Below are positions 42,714 to 54,630 of a DNA stretch of 64,000 nt, piece by piece. How positions within the stretch are numbered: position 1 is the stretch's first letter; every line of letters begins with the position of its first letter. The stretch is from contig JABAKD010000023.1 in assembly GCA_012845835.1 (NCBI GenBank), positions 18,453,027-18,517,026 of the forward strand, read 5' to 3'. The position numbers and the translations under genes were made by a program. The stretch comes from Undaria pinnatifida. Its lineage: Eukaryota > Sar > Phaeophyceae > Laminariales > Alariaceae. The notes under the pieces are model-generated. The model saw only the letters and a list, made by a program, of their open reading frames with translations, was not told the DNA's origin and did no database searches.

Positions 42714-43354
42714 GTACGGTCGTCTGGCAAACTACGGCCATGCTTGATAGGCATTTCACGCCACCACCCCGTGATTTATGGGGCGAAACCAAACATTTTT
42801 GCTCGTGTGTTTGCGCAAACTTGCGCTCACACGCGCAGTTTTTGGACAAAAACGTGTTCGTGCAGGTTTGGCTGTGGTCGGAAGTGTTTACAACCTATAC
42901 CCACCCAAGTTTTGATCCAAACCCAAATATATAGAATGAGCGCAGAAATTTAATGTCTTGAATACGCGAGGGCTGGAACTAACTCGTACTCAAAGACGAA
43001 ATTTTGTTTTGGGTCGATTGCTTGGTCATACGAGTTTTTTTTCAATCGTTTGTTTTCACGCTGCCGCGGGTAATACAGTGTACAGTGGTATGTTGCAGCA
43101 GTGCAGCAGGATGCGCAGAAGGAAGCAGATATGTTGGTGAATGCTTAAACTTCGCCACCCAGAGCAGGCCGGTGCCCTACTGCTGTTTTAATAATGTTTT
43201 AAAATAATGAGCGGTTGTTGGCACATATATATTTTTCAGATATTTAATTCTGCTGTAGTTATGTTTATACTAGTTTATGTATGCCATCTTGATGTGTTAA
43301 TTATGGAATAATACAGTAGGCATGTTGGTTTTCATCCCTGCGTTTTCCGAGCCC
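42714..43354. other. Flank of the Ngaro element; no gene
   Basis: The first 30 bases (GGTCGTCTGGCAAACTACGG then CCATGC) resemble GGTCATACGACTACGGCCAT in the tandem array on the other side of the element. The rest is unassigned; frames overlap without motifs. Confidence 0.4.
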
Positions 43355-45070
43355 CAAACCCATCGGCCGAGGGTTCCCCCTCCGCCCGCCCTCGGCCAAT
43401 CAGGGGGCGCGGTGCACGCGGCGGGAGTTGCCCCTCGGGCGAACCCCACAGTCCCGCCGCACCGGTTAAGCAAGTTCAGTGACTATCATCTCATCGTGTA
43501 ATAGATAGAGTGATTATATATTCAACATGCAGAATTCAGCGCAACTTGATTCTCGGAGAAGCAGAAACCCACTGCACAACAGCCGCGTTTAGTAGCAAGG
43601 AGCAAGGAAGCAACTAACAAGACGACAACCGCACCATCACGGCATCCGCTGCCAGTTCGCCGACGAAAGACGACAACCGCTTGCTGCTCTACGTGGGTCT
43701 TGCTGTACAGCTAAAGCACATGGTGGTTGGGGTGCTTCATAGGTGGACGAGGTAGTCGGCGGGTGGGTCGGTTGTTAGGTGGGTGGGTGGGGGTGGCTTT
43801 GTACATGGGTGAGTGCTGCTGCTGCTACCTCGAGGTATCTTCCTGCCACTGCTGTGTGATAGGTGACCCGCACCACACGAGGCAGCAGAAACAGGCAGTT
43901 TGGAGGCAATTGCCGAACAGGGACTTCCCGTATATCAGTGTTGGGGGTCGAGTTCGATCTCTAGGTAAAGGGTACTAGAGTACGCTCCCTCTGCTCTGGG
44001 CGAGGAACGCGTAATAGGACTTATCAATTGTAGGCGTTCACTTTGGGTTTATACGATTCCTGGTGGCCTGTATTATATTGGTATATACCAGGTTCCAGGT
44101 TCTATACATTTTAGTCCCGCCAGTTCCGTATCATCTCATTACACTCATTTTTCGAGTGGTTGCAGATACAACTTGCAGAATTGTTCGCAAGTTGATGATC
44201 AAAACAGCAGTAAACCCACTGCACAACAACAGCGTTCAGCAGTAAGGAACAAGGAGGCAATACACAACCCAACAACCGCACCAACACGACATCCGCTTCC
44301 AGTTCGCCGACCTGAGGCCACAACGGCAGCAGCTCTCAGAGCTCTGTAGGCTCCATCATTGGTTCCCCCGCCGCCCGCCCTCGGCCAATCAGGGGGCGAG
44401 GCGTGCGCGGCGGGAGTTTCTCCTCGGCCAAACCCTCCAGTCCCGCCGCACCGGTTCAGCAAGTTCGGTGATATCCACCGGTATGATATCATCTACCTGG
44501 TCGCTGCTGTAATATCATATCATCATGGTCATTGCTAGAGTGGTTACAGATTCAACTAACAGAATTCCGCGCAACTTGATTATCGAAGAAACCCACCGCA
44601 CAACAGAAGCGTTCAGCGAGCAAGGAGCCAGCAATCATCACACAACACAACAATCGCGCCAACACGACATCCAATCCCAGTTCGCCGATAGAAGACCACA
44701 AGGGTTTGCCTCTCTACGTACTGCTGTACAGCTATTAAAGCATATGGTGGTTGGGGTGTTTAGTGCGTGGACGTTAGTCGATGGATTGGTGATTGGGTGG
44801 GTGCGTGGGGGTTGTTTCGTACGTGGATGTGTGCTGTTGCTGCTGCCGCTACTGCCCCGAGGTACCTGCCTGCCACTGTCGTGTGATAGCTGACCCGCAC
44901 CACACGCAGAGAGAGGCTGTTTGGAGGCAATTTTCGAACAGGGATATACCTTATGTATATCCGTGTTGGAGATCGAGTTCGACCCCCAAGTAGAGGACAC
45001 TACGTTCCCGCTGCTCTGGGCGAGGGACATGTAGTAGGAGTTATCAATTGTGGGCGTTCACTCTTGTTTA
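43355..45070 (+). repeat. Tandem duplication, ~1-kb unit, with CCAAT/GC-rich head
   Basis: Two full units (about 43355-44050 and 44366-45070) and a partial one (44150-44345). Each full unit starts CCGCCCGCCCTCGGCCAATC + AGGGGGCG, then GTCCCGCCGCACCGGTT, CAGAATTC + GCGCAACTTGAT, CCCAC + GCACAACA, CAGTTCGCCGA, a GGTGGGTGG tract, CCGCACCACACG and GGGCGTTCACT. 55085-55210 is an isolated relative of the middle part. No frame is conserved between units. Confidence 0.8.
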
Positions 45071-45474
45071 TACCATTGTTCCGGGTGGTATGTATGTACC
45101 AGGTTCCGGGTATTGTATATTTGTTGTCACCGCGTTATGCTTTACCAACACCATGTGTATATCATTGATGACCTCGATTTAGGTTTCCTACCCTCTACCA
45201 CCAGGCGCGAAGGTACTACACATCTCGTTTCCTCTACCACTCCACCGAGTCTGGGACGTCAGCGGGCGGTCCTCCATTCGATACTTTCACAAATGCACCC
45301 CATCTCCGTAAATATATTTTACCTGGTGCGATCTTCTCTCGGCGCTGTTCAATAGAAAAAATATTGCGCGCGAAGCGCGCCGATTTTTGCGCTCGTATTA
45401 TTCAGGATATGTTTAGCATTGATGCGTCAATGTCAATGCTACATATGTGTACTACTACTGTGTTAATGAAGTGT
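45071..45474. other. No gene seen
   Basis: A 101-residue frame (45050-45355) has no motif. A short GCGCGCGAAGCGCGC palindrome lies at 45366-45380. Confidence 0.4.
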
Positions 45475-45650
45475 TACTTTATGTTAAGTTATTATGTGAT
45501 GTTCGCTGTAGTTAGTTTTCTTGTTAGATTTACAGGCCTACTATTGTCGTGTTACCAGGTGACCGGTGTGTTTCGCAGGTTGCAAAGGTGAGGTCGACTC
45601 TAAAATAGTCGAACTCACAGCTGACGTTGTTGTAATAATATATATAATAC
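45475..45650 (+). repeat. Dispersed repeat, partner at 55.5-56.0 kb
   Basis: GAAGTGTTACTTTATG, GTAGTTAG + TTGTTAGAT, TTGTCGTGTTACCA and, after a gap, AACTCACAGCTGACG have counterparts at 55519-55610 and 55960-55985. A further TCACAGCTGATG occurs at 61059. Identity is modest. Confidence 0.5.
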
Positions 45651-45942
45651 AAGGTTCCCCTCCAGGAAGTGTCTTGGGGAGTAGCGCAAGAACGAAATCC
45701 ACATAACAACATCTGACCGCCTTACTGCCTGAGCAAATAAGATGTACCCGATGGTGGTGAAGACGAAGTTTTCGTCAGCAGCTCGAGAAGCGGGGGATGG
45801 GGGAAAGCGCCCTCCTAGGGACGGTTCGCTCTCTCCCTGTCGTGACGGAGATAAAAAGTGGTAATACCAGCACTAGTCCAGCACGAGTACGATGAGGACG
45901 TTTTGTCATTTTCGGCAAATAATGAAACACGAGTTTTGTAAG
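45651..45942 (+). repeat. ~290-bp dispersed element with inverted partner at 50.3-50.6 kb
   Basis: AAGGTTCCCCTCCAGGAAGT, GAGTAGCGCAAGAACGAAA, AATAAGATGTACCCGATGG, CAGCTCGAGA + GCGGGGGATGG and GGGACGGTTCGCTCTCTCCC are all present in reverse complement at 50335-50610. TAATAC flanks both sides (45645-45650 and 45943-45948), a possible 6-bp target duplication. No frame. Confidence 0.65.
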
Positions 45943-45948
45943 TAATAC

Positions 45949-46418
45949 CAGGATAACTATTGTTGGCGGTGATTGCACCGAGCTAGACACTGCGCAAATG
46001 CGGCGCTGCTGGGAGACTTTCCGAGAGGTGGCCCACGTACACGGCTCACGCGAGAGACAGGGACGAGCGCAGCTCCGATGGTCAGACTATTGACACCGCA
46101 GCCGGCGGCCCAACACCATCGATGTGTAGTGTGGCTAGTTGCGTTTCTCGGAGCCCTCGATCTGTCCATGTGATGGGTAGTGGGCAGGTCAGGGTCGACG
46201 TAGTTTGACAAACGTCCGTATTTCGGCACAGGTCATGCTACGCCACAGCAGCAGCACACCGCCTACATCGGACTACAACACCAGGAAGTAGCTGTTTCGT
46301 TCCCATGGTCTCGGCCCCTCACGGCTGCCAGCAACAGCGGACTGCAGGAGTTCATTCAAAGGAACACACTGGAAAGTAGCAGCTGTTAGCAGCTCTTCTC
46401 CGTGTGTGTGCTACAGCA
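45949..46418. other. No gene seen
   Basis: GC-richer stretch with overlapping short frames on both strands (45957-46229) and no motif. Confidence 0.4.
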
Positions 46419-46935
46419 GCATGATGCCTTATGGCAGCTATCCAGAACGATCTCACCTTGATGTAGCCGGGCGTTCGTACATAGAGCTCAAGAAGTGACT
46501 TGTAGCCAAGTAATGGTCCAGAAGACCACGAAAGACAGGGTTTACGTTGCCAGAACGGGTACACACGGTATACGGGCAGATAGGTTTCGAGTGGGGCAAG
46601 AGCAATGTACACGTGTGACGGTACGGTGTTGGGACACACTTGGTCGTTTGGACAGGTGGTGTTTAACTTTGATCTCTTGTATTTAGATCGGAACTAGAAC
46701 TCCGAGGTGGATAGGCGGACCCCCCATGAAATGGAAGGGGTTTCCACGTTTTCCGAGAAGGATTCCTCGGCCGGGGACAACCTTACTTTACCTACATCGT
46801 GCAGTGGAGGGCCTATCCGACAGCATTCTCCACTTTTCACTATGCACCCTCCTCGTAATCTGGTCCGGTCAGCTATCACGTATCTCAGGATAACCCCGGC
46901 GCCTCATGCGTCCTGGCGATCGTAGCGCTGCAACA
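46419..46935 (+). repeat. ~515-bp dispersed repeat, copy 1
   Basis: Collinear with 54112-54630 over its full length: TGATGCCTTATGGCAGCTAT, GAGCTCAAGAAGTG, GACAGGGTTTACGTTGCCAG, GGTGTTGGGACAC, AACTAGAACTCCGAGGTGG, GGGGTTTCCACGTTTTCC, GGAGGGCCTATCCGAC, CAGCTATCACGTATCTCAGG and GTAGCGCTGCAACA. Both copies keep a frame reading GVSTFSEKD or GVSTFSKKN, but stops and indels differ. It may derive from an old coding exon. Confidence 0.85.
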
Positions 46936-47640
46936 CCCCCCCTGCCTGACGCACAACTATCGTCGGCACAAAGCGGCCGCCCCGGTTATGGCTAGGTTAC
47001 AGCGTGAACACCATCCTCCTCTCTCCGCCGCTGCCTGCCTGGCGTTGCCCCCTCCTCTTCCAGCGTTACGCTTAGCTAGCGTCGGCGCCGGGCAGATGTC
47101 GGGCATCGCCGCCGGCCTTTTTTGAGCGACTAAACTCCGGATTCACTTCCTCCATTCCCAAACCTGACCCGTCGTTTCAACGAACGGTTCCCGTAGACGC
47201 CGGTAGACAGGCGATATTAAGATTTTCCTTCCTTTCCAGGACACAGCAGGTGCATTCCATCCCCGTAGACGGACGCACTTGAAGCTTCTCCTGCCTTCCA
47301 GGAAACAGTAGACGTTGCAAGTAATCCTGTAGTGTGCAACCCCCCCCCCTCAGTTGGGGCATATCCGGAAACTTGAGCTTCTGGGGAGAAAGGACCTGGT
47401 CTTGTTGAACAGGTGATGGGGTCGTTCTTGATCGTCTCAGATTGTGCTGGCCTGTTGTGAGGTCCTTCTTCGTTCTTGATCGTCTCAGATTATGCCGGCC
47501 TGTTGTGAGGTCGTACTTCATCTCACTTTCCACCAGCATTTTGTCACGTCGTTCTTGATTTTGACGTGTTCGAATCTTCTCCTTTTACACCAGCGTTCTC
47601 CACTTTTTTTCACTCCCCCATGCTAGACCGCGCAGGAGGT
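46936..47640. repeat. Unassigned DNA with 48-bp tandem repeat
   Basis: CGTTCTTGATCGTCTCAGAT starts at 47423 and 47471, each followed by GCCTGTTGTGAGGTC; a partial third start is at 47549. On the minus strand this makes the frame 47177-47539 (120 residues) contain two copies of a DLTTGxHNLRRSRT peptide. 48 bp is a multiple of three, but no other support for a protein exists. Confidence 0.55.
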
Positions 47641-50334
47641 TGAAATTATTGGGGGGGGGGGGGGTGCTTTGAAGTTTCTGGCCCGTGTTTGATTCAACTT
47701 CTCTGCCCCTCGAAGTGTGGTCTTCCTTCCCAGAACGCGTGGCAAGTTACCACTGTGTTGAGGATGTGAGAGAAACTTGTCGACTACCATGACTGTTGGC
47801 TCAGTATGGGTATATTTGCTCTTTCTATCTATCCCTCCTCTCTTTGTATTTTTCTTCCTGAACGCTTGGCTAGGGCCTTGACATTAGCTCCGTTGTGGGT
47901 GGCGGTATGCTTGAAAAGTTGCCGACTACCATTCCTACTTCGAGCAGTCATACTACTCAAGACATTTGGTCGCCTTTATAAAACGGCATGAGCTGGTGTT
48001 TCGTCCCTGTGTCTGTACGCCTGGAATTGCTTTTTAACAATTTGCTGTAGGACGGGTTGATCTGTTGCCTAATGGCAGACTGAGCGTGCGCAGAATATTC
48101 CCGCTGTGCTGTGGCCGGCCAATGTCTGGTGAGGTTCCTGCGCCGCCCGAAGCAAACCCTACGATGGCGTCACGCACGTACGTTAGACCGTGATGTATGA
48201 CACTGTGTATGGCCGATGGTGAGGTTGCATCCTCAGGTTAGGGCCGGCGTCGCTGTAGCACCCCGACTCCCACCCTATCATTTTGCGAAGCAAACATATA
48301 GCGACACCGTTACAGTACAGTAATAGTGTCCTTGCGCAAGGAATAGTGCGTATCCAAACTATTGGATACCTTTTCGATGACACCGGAAATTGTTTACCGT
48401 CTCGAAGTATATGTGGTGGGAGACGAAACGGCTTTTTCTACTCCACGGGTAATGAACTGACGCTGTGGGCGGAAAGGCCCGCATTGACCAGGGGTGGAAC
48501 CTCGCGGCAACTGACTCTACTGGGTGCTGGTGTTCATTACAATCTTTATGTGTTGTGAGTTCAACAATATACTTGGTCATGAAGCATGCCGGGATCGGTT
48601 GGTTGACGAACAGTCATGACTTTGATCACGAGATCAAATGAACAGCTGAGCTAATGCGAAAGATAATCATGTACACCGGTGCGACGACGAACGGACGGAC
48701 AGGGCGCGGCCAGCAGACGCGCCTGCATGCAATTCAAGATCAAATATAGAGCGGTATTCGAATACGGGCAGATTAATACTCACAACAACACGCCGCCAAC
48801 GCCGCCTGTTTCGCCGCCTAACGGAGGAAACACCTTGCTGGCGCTCAGGGTGTACCCGTTTTGCCCCGCCCCCCCTTGCCTTGGCGGTCAAACGCATACT
48901 TTCGTCGTCCTGGAACACACAGCGGAGTGGGGAATGCCGCGAAGAAACCTTTGTAGGAAAAATAAGCTGCGAAACGACTAATATCAAACATATTTTTACC
49001 CTGCCGTTTTCGTACGTTTTAGATGTACAACAGTACCATGACCCGTAGTAATCAAGAAGTAGATCCGCTAACAGGCTGCATTCCTGCTGTATCGACCCGT
49101 GTACTGACGGCGGTACGCCACAGCAGTACCTTGCTGACTGTTGACCAAATTATTTCGTCGAACTCTCAGGTGGTTTGCTCGTATATAAACGCACCGCTAG
49201 TGGTACACTTCGGGCGTAAATCCTTGTTATATACTCCGGAGTAATACCGTAGCGTCGTGGTGGTCGTCTCATTATGGGTATTCAAAAACGTTCGGTTTCA
49301 ATACTCATTTCGCATGTTTTCTCCGCTGTATCGGCCGGCTCTGTCCTACTTACGGATTACCACTACTATTTCTGTAGTGCGCCTATTAATAGTCAAAGAC
49401 CGACGCAGGTTGTCCTTACACGAACATGGTTCCTTAATGTATGGGAGGCCAACAACAGTAGATTGATAACTACGTACCAGGTATCAGGTGTTACTTTTAC
49501 CCATTGGAAAAATCCCCCAGTGTAATGCAATACTAACCGCGCGTGTATCTCTTCAAGTTGGGGGGCTGTTTTTAACTATCGCCATTCTGGACGAAAACAT
49601 TAGGGCGTTTGGATTTAAGACTTTTGGGTCAACGGTCCGTACATCATACGTCATCAGTTTGTGTTTCGTCCCACGCGAGCACGCCCAGCCATGTCTAGAC
49701 AACAGTGAATATACATGCAGGTAACACAGACAACGCTACAACCGTGCCCAGCGGCACAAGCAGCAGCAGGCAACACCATGTGCTACATACAGCAGTACAG
49801 CAGTATTTGCAGCAGCAAACCGATGCGTTGGTTCGTGCTCGAACCTCGCTACTTCGCTATACGCAACTAAAATTCATCTCTTTAAGGGGACGATTTTGAA
49901 TCGGACCACGATCAAAACAACCCAGCGTGATTTTTCCTGACTCTAGAAAGCAAACAGCAGTGGATTAATATAGGCGCTGATGCTTCATGAGAGAGGGCTT
50001 CTCTGTCTCAGCGACAATAGAAGCCCTACAGATCCTCATTCCGTGCACTTTCTGCGACGAGCTGGTGGTGACGGGGGATAAGATGCCCATCCTGGCGTGG
50101 ATCACTGGTCGTGGAGTTCGAAATCTGGATCAACAAGACAAGAAGAGTACTATTCTGAAATGGCTGATTCCCATATGAAACAAAAAGAAAACATCAACTC
50201 CGTGATAAAAGACCGCGCACGGAGCAACTGCTGCATCTGGCTGATGTTTTTTTTTGCCGGCTGGAAATCCCTGGAAAATTCACCATTTGTCCATTTATTT
50301 TTTACCACGCAAATTTTACTGCATTACAATAACA
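47641..50334. other. No gene recognised
   Basis: Contains a G-run (47651-47664) and many overlapping frames of 60-106 residues without motifs. I found no repeat partner for most of it, so single-copy host DNA is possible. 49987-50178 is open for 63 residues without a known domain. Confidence 0.35.
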
Positions 50335-50610
50335 AGAGTCTCCCTCGCACAAAGTCCTCATCGTACTCCGAATCTCGTGCTGGACACGTGCTGATGAGAT
50401 TACCACTTCTGTACTGTTCTCCACCACGACGGGAGAGAGCGAACCGTCCCTGAGGGGGCGCCTCCCCATCCCCCGCGTCTCGAGCTGCGGACAAGAACAT
50501 AGTTTTCACTCCCATCGGGTACATCTTATTTGCCCAGGCAGTCAGATGTTGCATACTTAGGTTTCGTTCTTGCGCCACTCCCCTAAGCACTTCCCGGAGG
50601 GGAACCTTGT
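50335..50610 (-). repeat. ~290-bp dispersed element, inverted copy
   Basis: Reverse-complement partner of 45651-45942. It ends TTCCCGGAGGGGAACCTTGT and is followed by an AT-rich target (ATCATATATATA). Confidence 0.65.
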
Positions 50611-51910
50611 ATCATATATATACCGCGCTTTGTCGATATCTAGCTGGGTACGCATAATAGGTACCACGTGTCATACATATGATACGGGATAGCATTTTCT
50701 GGGTGGCATGCGGTGTAGTCGGTTTTTCCAGACGCAACTGTAGCTCTTGAATCGAGTCCCCGCCTGTAGTTTCCAGTTAACTGGAAAAACTGACTGGCGG
50801 CAATGCCCTGAAACTAAATGTCTGGTCCACACGGCGTGACAAACCGTAACTGATACTCATTCGTATTATATAATCTGCAGATGCGCAGCGGAGGCGCGGC
50901 TATTAACAGCGACGGCTTTAGACCGCGGTTTGTCTGGGCGAAACGTGCAACCTTCTGGCCTCTGTTCAATATGCTCCGCTTGTGTTTTAAACTTATCAGC
51001 ACACTGGTCTTCGAAACATGCCTACATTTTTTTGGTGAGCGAGTGATCATGCGTGCCAATCATATGGACGAGCAGCACCGGCGACGAACTTACAGGGCAC
51101 GGGCAGCACGGACGTGGCTGCATGCTATCTAAGACCAGATGTGGGGATGCTTTCAAGTACAAGCCGCCGCATGCTTTGCACTGTTCCAGGTAGCGACGTA
51201 TACGCTCTGTACTACAGTATTAACAACACGATTACCGGGTAATATCTTCTTGCATCGCATTCTTCAGAACACATGTCGTTTGTTTTATTACTTATTTTTT
51301 TCTGTTTTTATTATATTTGTTTCTTTCATGGTCTGGCTTGTTTTGTTGTGTTCTTGTACCCGATACTTTAGCATTTAACTTGCTTTACCTTGATAATTTG
51401 CGGCTGTTTGATTTCCTCTGTCTCACCGCCTGTGACCACATAATTGTATATATCTAGGATAAAGGGGCTGCACTAACACTGGATGAACTGGTGTCGTTGG
51501 GTAGAAAGATCATATTTGTATACGATCTGTGGCCTGATACTTCTAGTACTGCTCTGCCAGAAACGTACTCATGGCTACAGAACAAGGTAGGGAGTTACTA
51601 CCATGTAGACCAGTTCGCATTACACCATATTCATTCCTAGATAAAATACCAGCGATAATGAAAAAACAAAGATGAACTATGAACTACTGTACGATCCCGT
51701 GTACGACTGATGTGCGGTGGAAATGAATTACTGACTCGCTCCCGTGTATGATGTAGATTGATTAACATTCCCCTTTGGACTCTGGTACAAGAAGGGGATT
51801 CGCCGACCTGTATCCCTAATGAGGTCAAGTATATACGACACACAGCTTGCAAAGACGAGCTTCGACGAAATCTGCGATCTCACAGCTCTAGTAGGGTATA
51901 TATATGACCC
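50611..51910. other. No gene recognised
   Basis: Frames at 50881-51132 and 51139-51378 are 79-83 residues. The second is hydrophobic and Phe-rich (FYYLFFSVFIIFVSFMVWLV) and could pass for a membrane segment, but its T-rich base composition explains that. Confidence 0.35.
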
Positions 51911-52205
51911 GGTCGCCCCGGTGGCGTATCAGGTTATCCTCGAGCCTGGTATAGGTCAGTTTTGTGAGTTCGAATCTCCCCGAGTGCGTACTCGTATAAG
52001 TTCGTGGGGACTTTTTCTTGGGGACAAATCGACTTGCGGAAAGCGCGAGAGCGTGAGTTAGCAACACTAGATGAAAATCGACAAGCAGTGGGATTGCTGA
52101 ACCCTATGCGCGATGAAAATTGAAGGCAACAGCCGGGAGGAAGAAGGGACGACACCTGTGACCACGGCTTGTCCAGAAGCTGGAAAGTAGATGTAGGTGA
52201 AAAAC
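51911..52205 (+). mobile_element. tRNA-derived SINE, copy 2
   Basis: Same structure as 12549-12843. Box A TGGCGTATCAGG (51922-51933) and box B GAGTTCGAATC (51966-51976) are followed by the ~215-bp body (ACTTGCGGAAAGCGCGAGAG, AAGCAGTGGGATTGCTGA, CACGGCTTGTCCAGAAGCTG) and an A-rich end. Both promoter boxes are closer to consensus than the flanks. The two copies differ by scattered substitutions and a few small indels, suggesting separate ancient insertions. Confidence 0.75.
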
Positions 52206-52804
52206 ACTTCAACTGTGAGATCGACTAAAAAGGTTTTTGATCAAAATTCAGGTTTGCAAGCTGCGTTTGATACGTCGATCGCGCGTGTTACGGGGTGTGT
52301 ATACCCTCGTGAAGGATTCAGGTCGGTGACTTCCCTGGCAATGCCAGGGTCAACAAGTCTGAGACGTTCAACCTTGTTCTGCGCACATAACTGTATATTC
52401 CGCATTGAGGGGGACAAAACCAGACATCTGTCAATGTGCGTGCAACAATAATTGTTACAGTGAGTTAACTTTTGGAGTTGGCTACTTGGGCCTACCGGGT
52501 TCGTCCGCAAGTTCCTGTGCACTCGCTGTATGTGCGGCAGGCTAACGGAAGTCCAGGCCAGCAGGCCTTACAGATATGAAGCAGGCCCCGAAAATCAACT
52601 AGCCATACAAGTACGGCACTGATGAATGTGACACACACGCAAGGTGTTGCCTACTGGTGCTGCTGGGCGCTGGTTTTTAACGGTGTGCTCTCTGCGTGTT
52701 GGCTGTGCTCATTGCTGTGTTCATGAGAGGGCGAAACACAGACCGAATGTTACCTGTGGTACGCGGAGCTGGGTACGCGCGCATGATTTGATGATTTGCA
52801 CGTA
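52206..52804. other. No gene seen
   Basis: Short frames only. No repeat partner noticed. Confidence 0.4.
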
Positions 52805-53095
52805 TTTTTTGGGTTTGCATCAAAACCTTACGTACGTAAAGTAACGGGGATAGGGGATACGATAAACGGGGATAGCGGATGCGGAAACCCGGGGATTTTC
52901 CTTAAATATGCCCAAGGCCAGGAAAGTTTAAAAGGCTTGCCACGCGCGACATACTGCACGAATCGCGCTCAAACCTCCGGCAACGTGACCCCAAGGACCG
53001 AATTGTGTCCACCCCCTCGACGTTTCGGATAAACGTTCAAGCACGAAGAGGTGTTCCCGAAAAGAGATGCGCTAAAGACAATTGTACGTATACAT
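52805..53095 (+). repeat. ~290-bp dispersed repeat, copy 1
   Basis: Pairs with 55218-55505 in the same orientation: TTACGTACGTAAAGTAA, GGGGATTTTCCT, GCTTGCCA + GCGCGAC + TACTGCAC, ACCGAATTGTG + CCACCCCC and GTTTCGGATAAA all recur. Each copy contains the palindrome TACGTA. No frame is shared. Confidence 0.75.
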
Positions 53096-53470
53096 GTTGA
53101 TGCTGCCGGATAAGCAGCGAAACTGATCGGCGAGACTGAGTAAAATTAGTCTAGATCTCGCTCGCTTGTATGGGCCCGCATGTATTGACGGGTGGCCATG
53201 CTGTGTCTGGTGCCTGGTGTGGGCAACAACGTGGCGTAATGATTCGACTACGGGCGGTTTTCCTTACGCTGGCCCATAACTGGTCGAGTGTGTATTGGTG
53301 GTTGGCATTGGTACTTTGTTTTTCCTTGTAAGTTCACGGGTACATTCATTCTGTGTCTCTCGGTGTTCTCGGAGTTCTCGTTGTTCGTATCCTCGAGTTG
53401 TTGCTTGTTGTTTATTTTTTGCAAGATCGGAGATCGGATCGCTTTTTTTGTTGTAAAATTGGAAATCCGG
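53096..53470. other. No gene seen
   Basis: Unassigned DNA between a dispersed repeat and the tandem duplication that follows; no motif noticed. Confidence 0.35.
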
Positions 53471-53895
53471 ATGGCCATCGCTTGCTTTCCTCTCTGTGTT
53501 CGGTGGGCCTGGCTTGAGCGGTGCCTACCCCTCGCTGCTCCCGAAGCAACTTGCATCACTCACGAGCTTCTCGATCGGCATCGGTCGCATTCATGCGTAT
53601 CATACGTTTCGATCGACGGCTGGCGGGCCAGGTACTTAGTTGCGATCGAACGAACGACATGTTTACTCTCTCTTTTTTATTTTGTACATAAATTGGATCG
53701 CCCATCGCTTGCTTCTTTCTCTTTGTTTGGTGTGCCTGGCTTGAGTGGCACCTATCTCTCGCTGCTACCGACGCTGTTTGCGTCACTCACGAGCCTCTCG
53801 ATCTGCAACGGTTGCCTTCATGCGTATGCTACGTTTTGATCGACGGCTAGCGGGTCAGGTTGATAGTTGCAATCGAGCGGACGGCATGATCACTC
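53471..53895 (+). repeat. Tandem duplication, ~225-bp unit
   Basis: CATCGCTTGCTT, TGCCTGGCTTGAG or GGCCTGGCTTGAG, TCGCTGCT, CACTCACGAGC + TCTCGATC, TTCATGCGTAT, TCGATCGACGGCT and CGGCATG or CGACATG occur twice, near 53478-53665 and 53702-53890. A hydrophobic 183-residue plus-strand frame (53288-53839) spans both units. It is uncertain whether it is translated. Confidence 0.7.
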
Positions 53896-54111
53896 TTTCC
53901 GTTTTTGGTACTCACCTGGTTTTTCAAGGCGTTGCTTCTGGCCCGGTTCACCCCCATAAATCAGACTCCAAAGCTTCCTGAGGACTCTCGACCTAGCCTG
54001 CGCTGCTGTATAAACCGTTACCAGGCTCTAGGTCCAGCCTTCCTATCTCGTATCTTCCTTCGTTCTCACCAGGGTGTTCCAGTTCGATCTCCCTGGGTTC
54101 ACCATGCTACA

Positions 54112-54630
54112 CCAGCGTGATGCCTTATGGCAGCTATCCAAAACGGTTTTACCTTGATGTAGCCGGGGTTCGTACGTAGAGCTCAAGAAGTGGTTTGTAT
54201 CCGCGTAATGGGCCAGAAGACCTCGAAAGACAGGGTTTACGTTGCCAGGGCGGGTACACACGGTATATGGGCAGGTAGGTTGCGAGTCGGGCGAGAGCAG
54301 CGTACACGTATAATGGCACGGTGTTGGGACACTTGGTCGTTTGGACAGGTGTTTATCTTTGATTTTTGTCTCAGGGTTGGGACTAGAACTCCGAGGTGGG
54401 TAAGCGGACCCCCCGCGAATTGGAAGGGGTTTCCACGTTTTCCAAGAAGAATTCCCTGGCCGGGGACATCTTTCCTTCACCTACATTGTGTTGTGGAGGG
54501 CCTATCCGACGGCATAATCTGCACTTTACACGATGCACCCTACTCGTAATACTGGGCCGTTCAGCTATCACGTATCTCAGGAAAACCCCGGCGCCTTATG
54601 CGCCCTGGCGTTCGTAGCGCTGCAACATGT
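54112..54630 (+). repeat. ~515-bp dispersed repeat, copy 2
   Basis: Partner of 46419-46935, about 7.7 kb away in direct orientation. See that entry for the shared landmarks. Confidence 0.85.

Noticed and set aside
53288-53839. 183-residue hydrophobic frame resembling a membrane protein
   Set aside because: It spans a 225-bp tandem duplication and its hydrophobicity follows from T-rich sequence; units are not conserved at the protein level.
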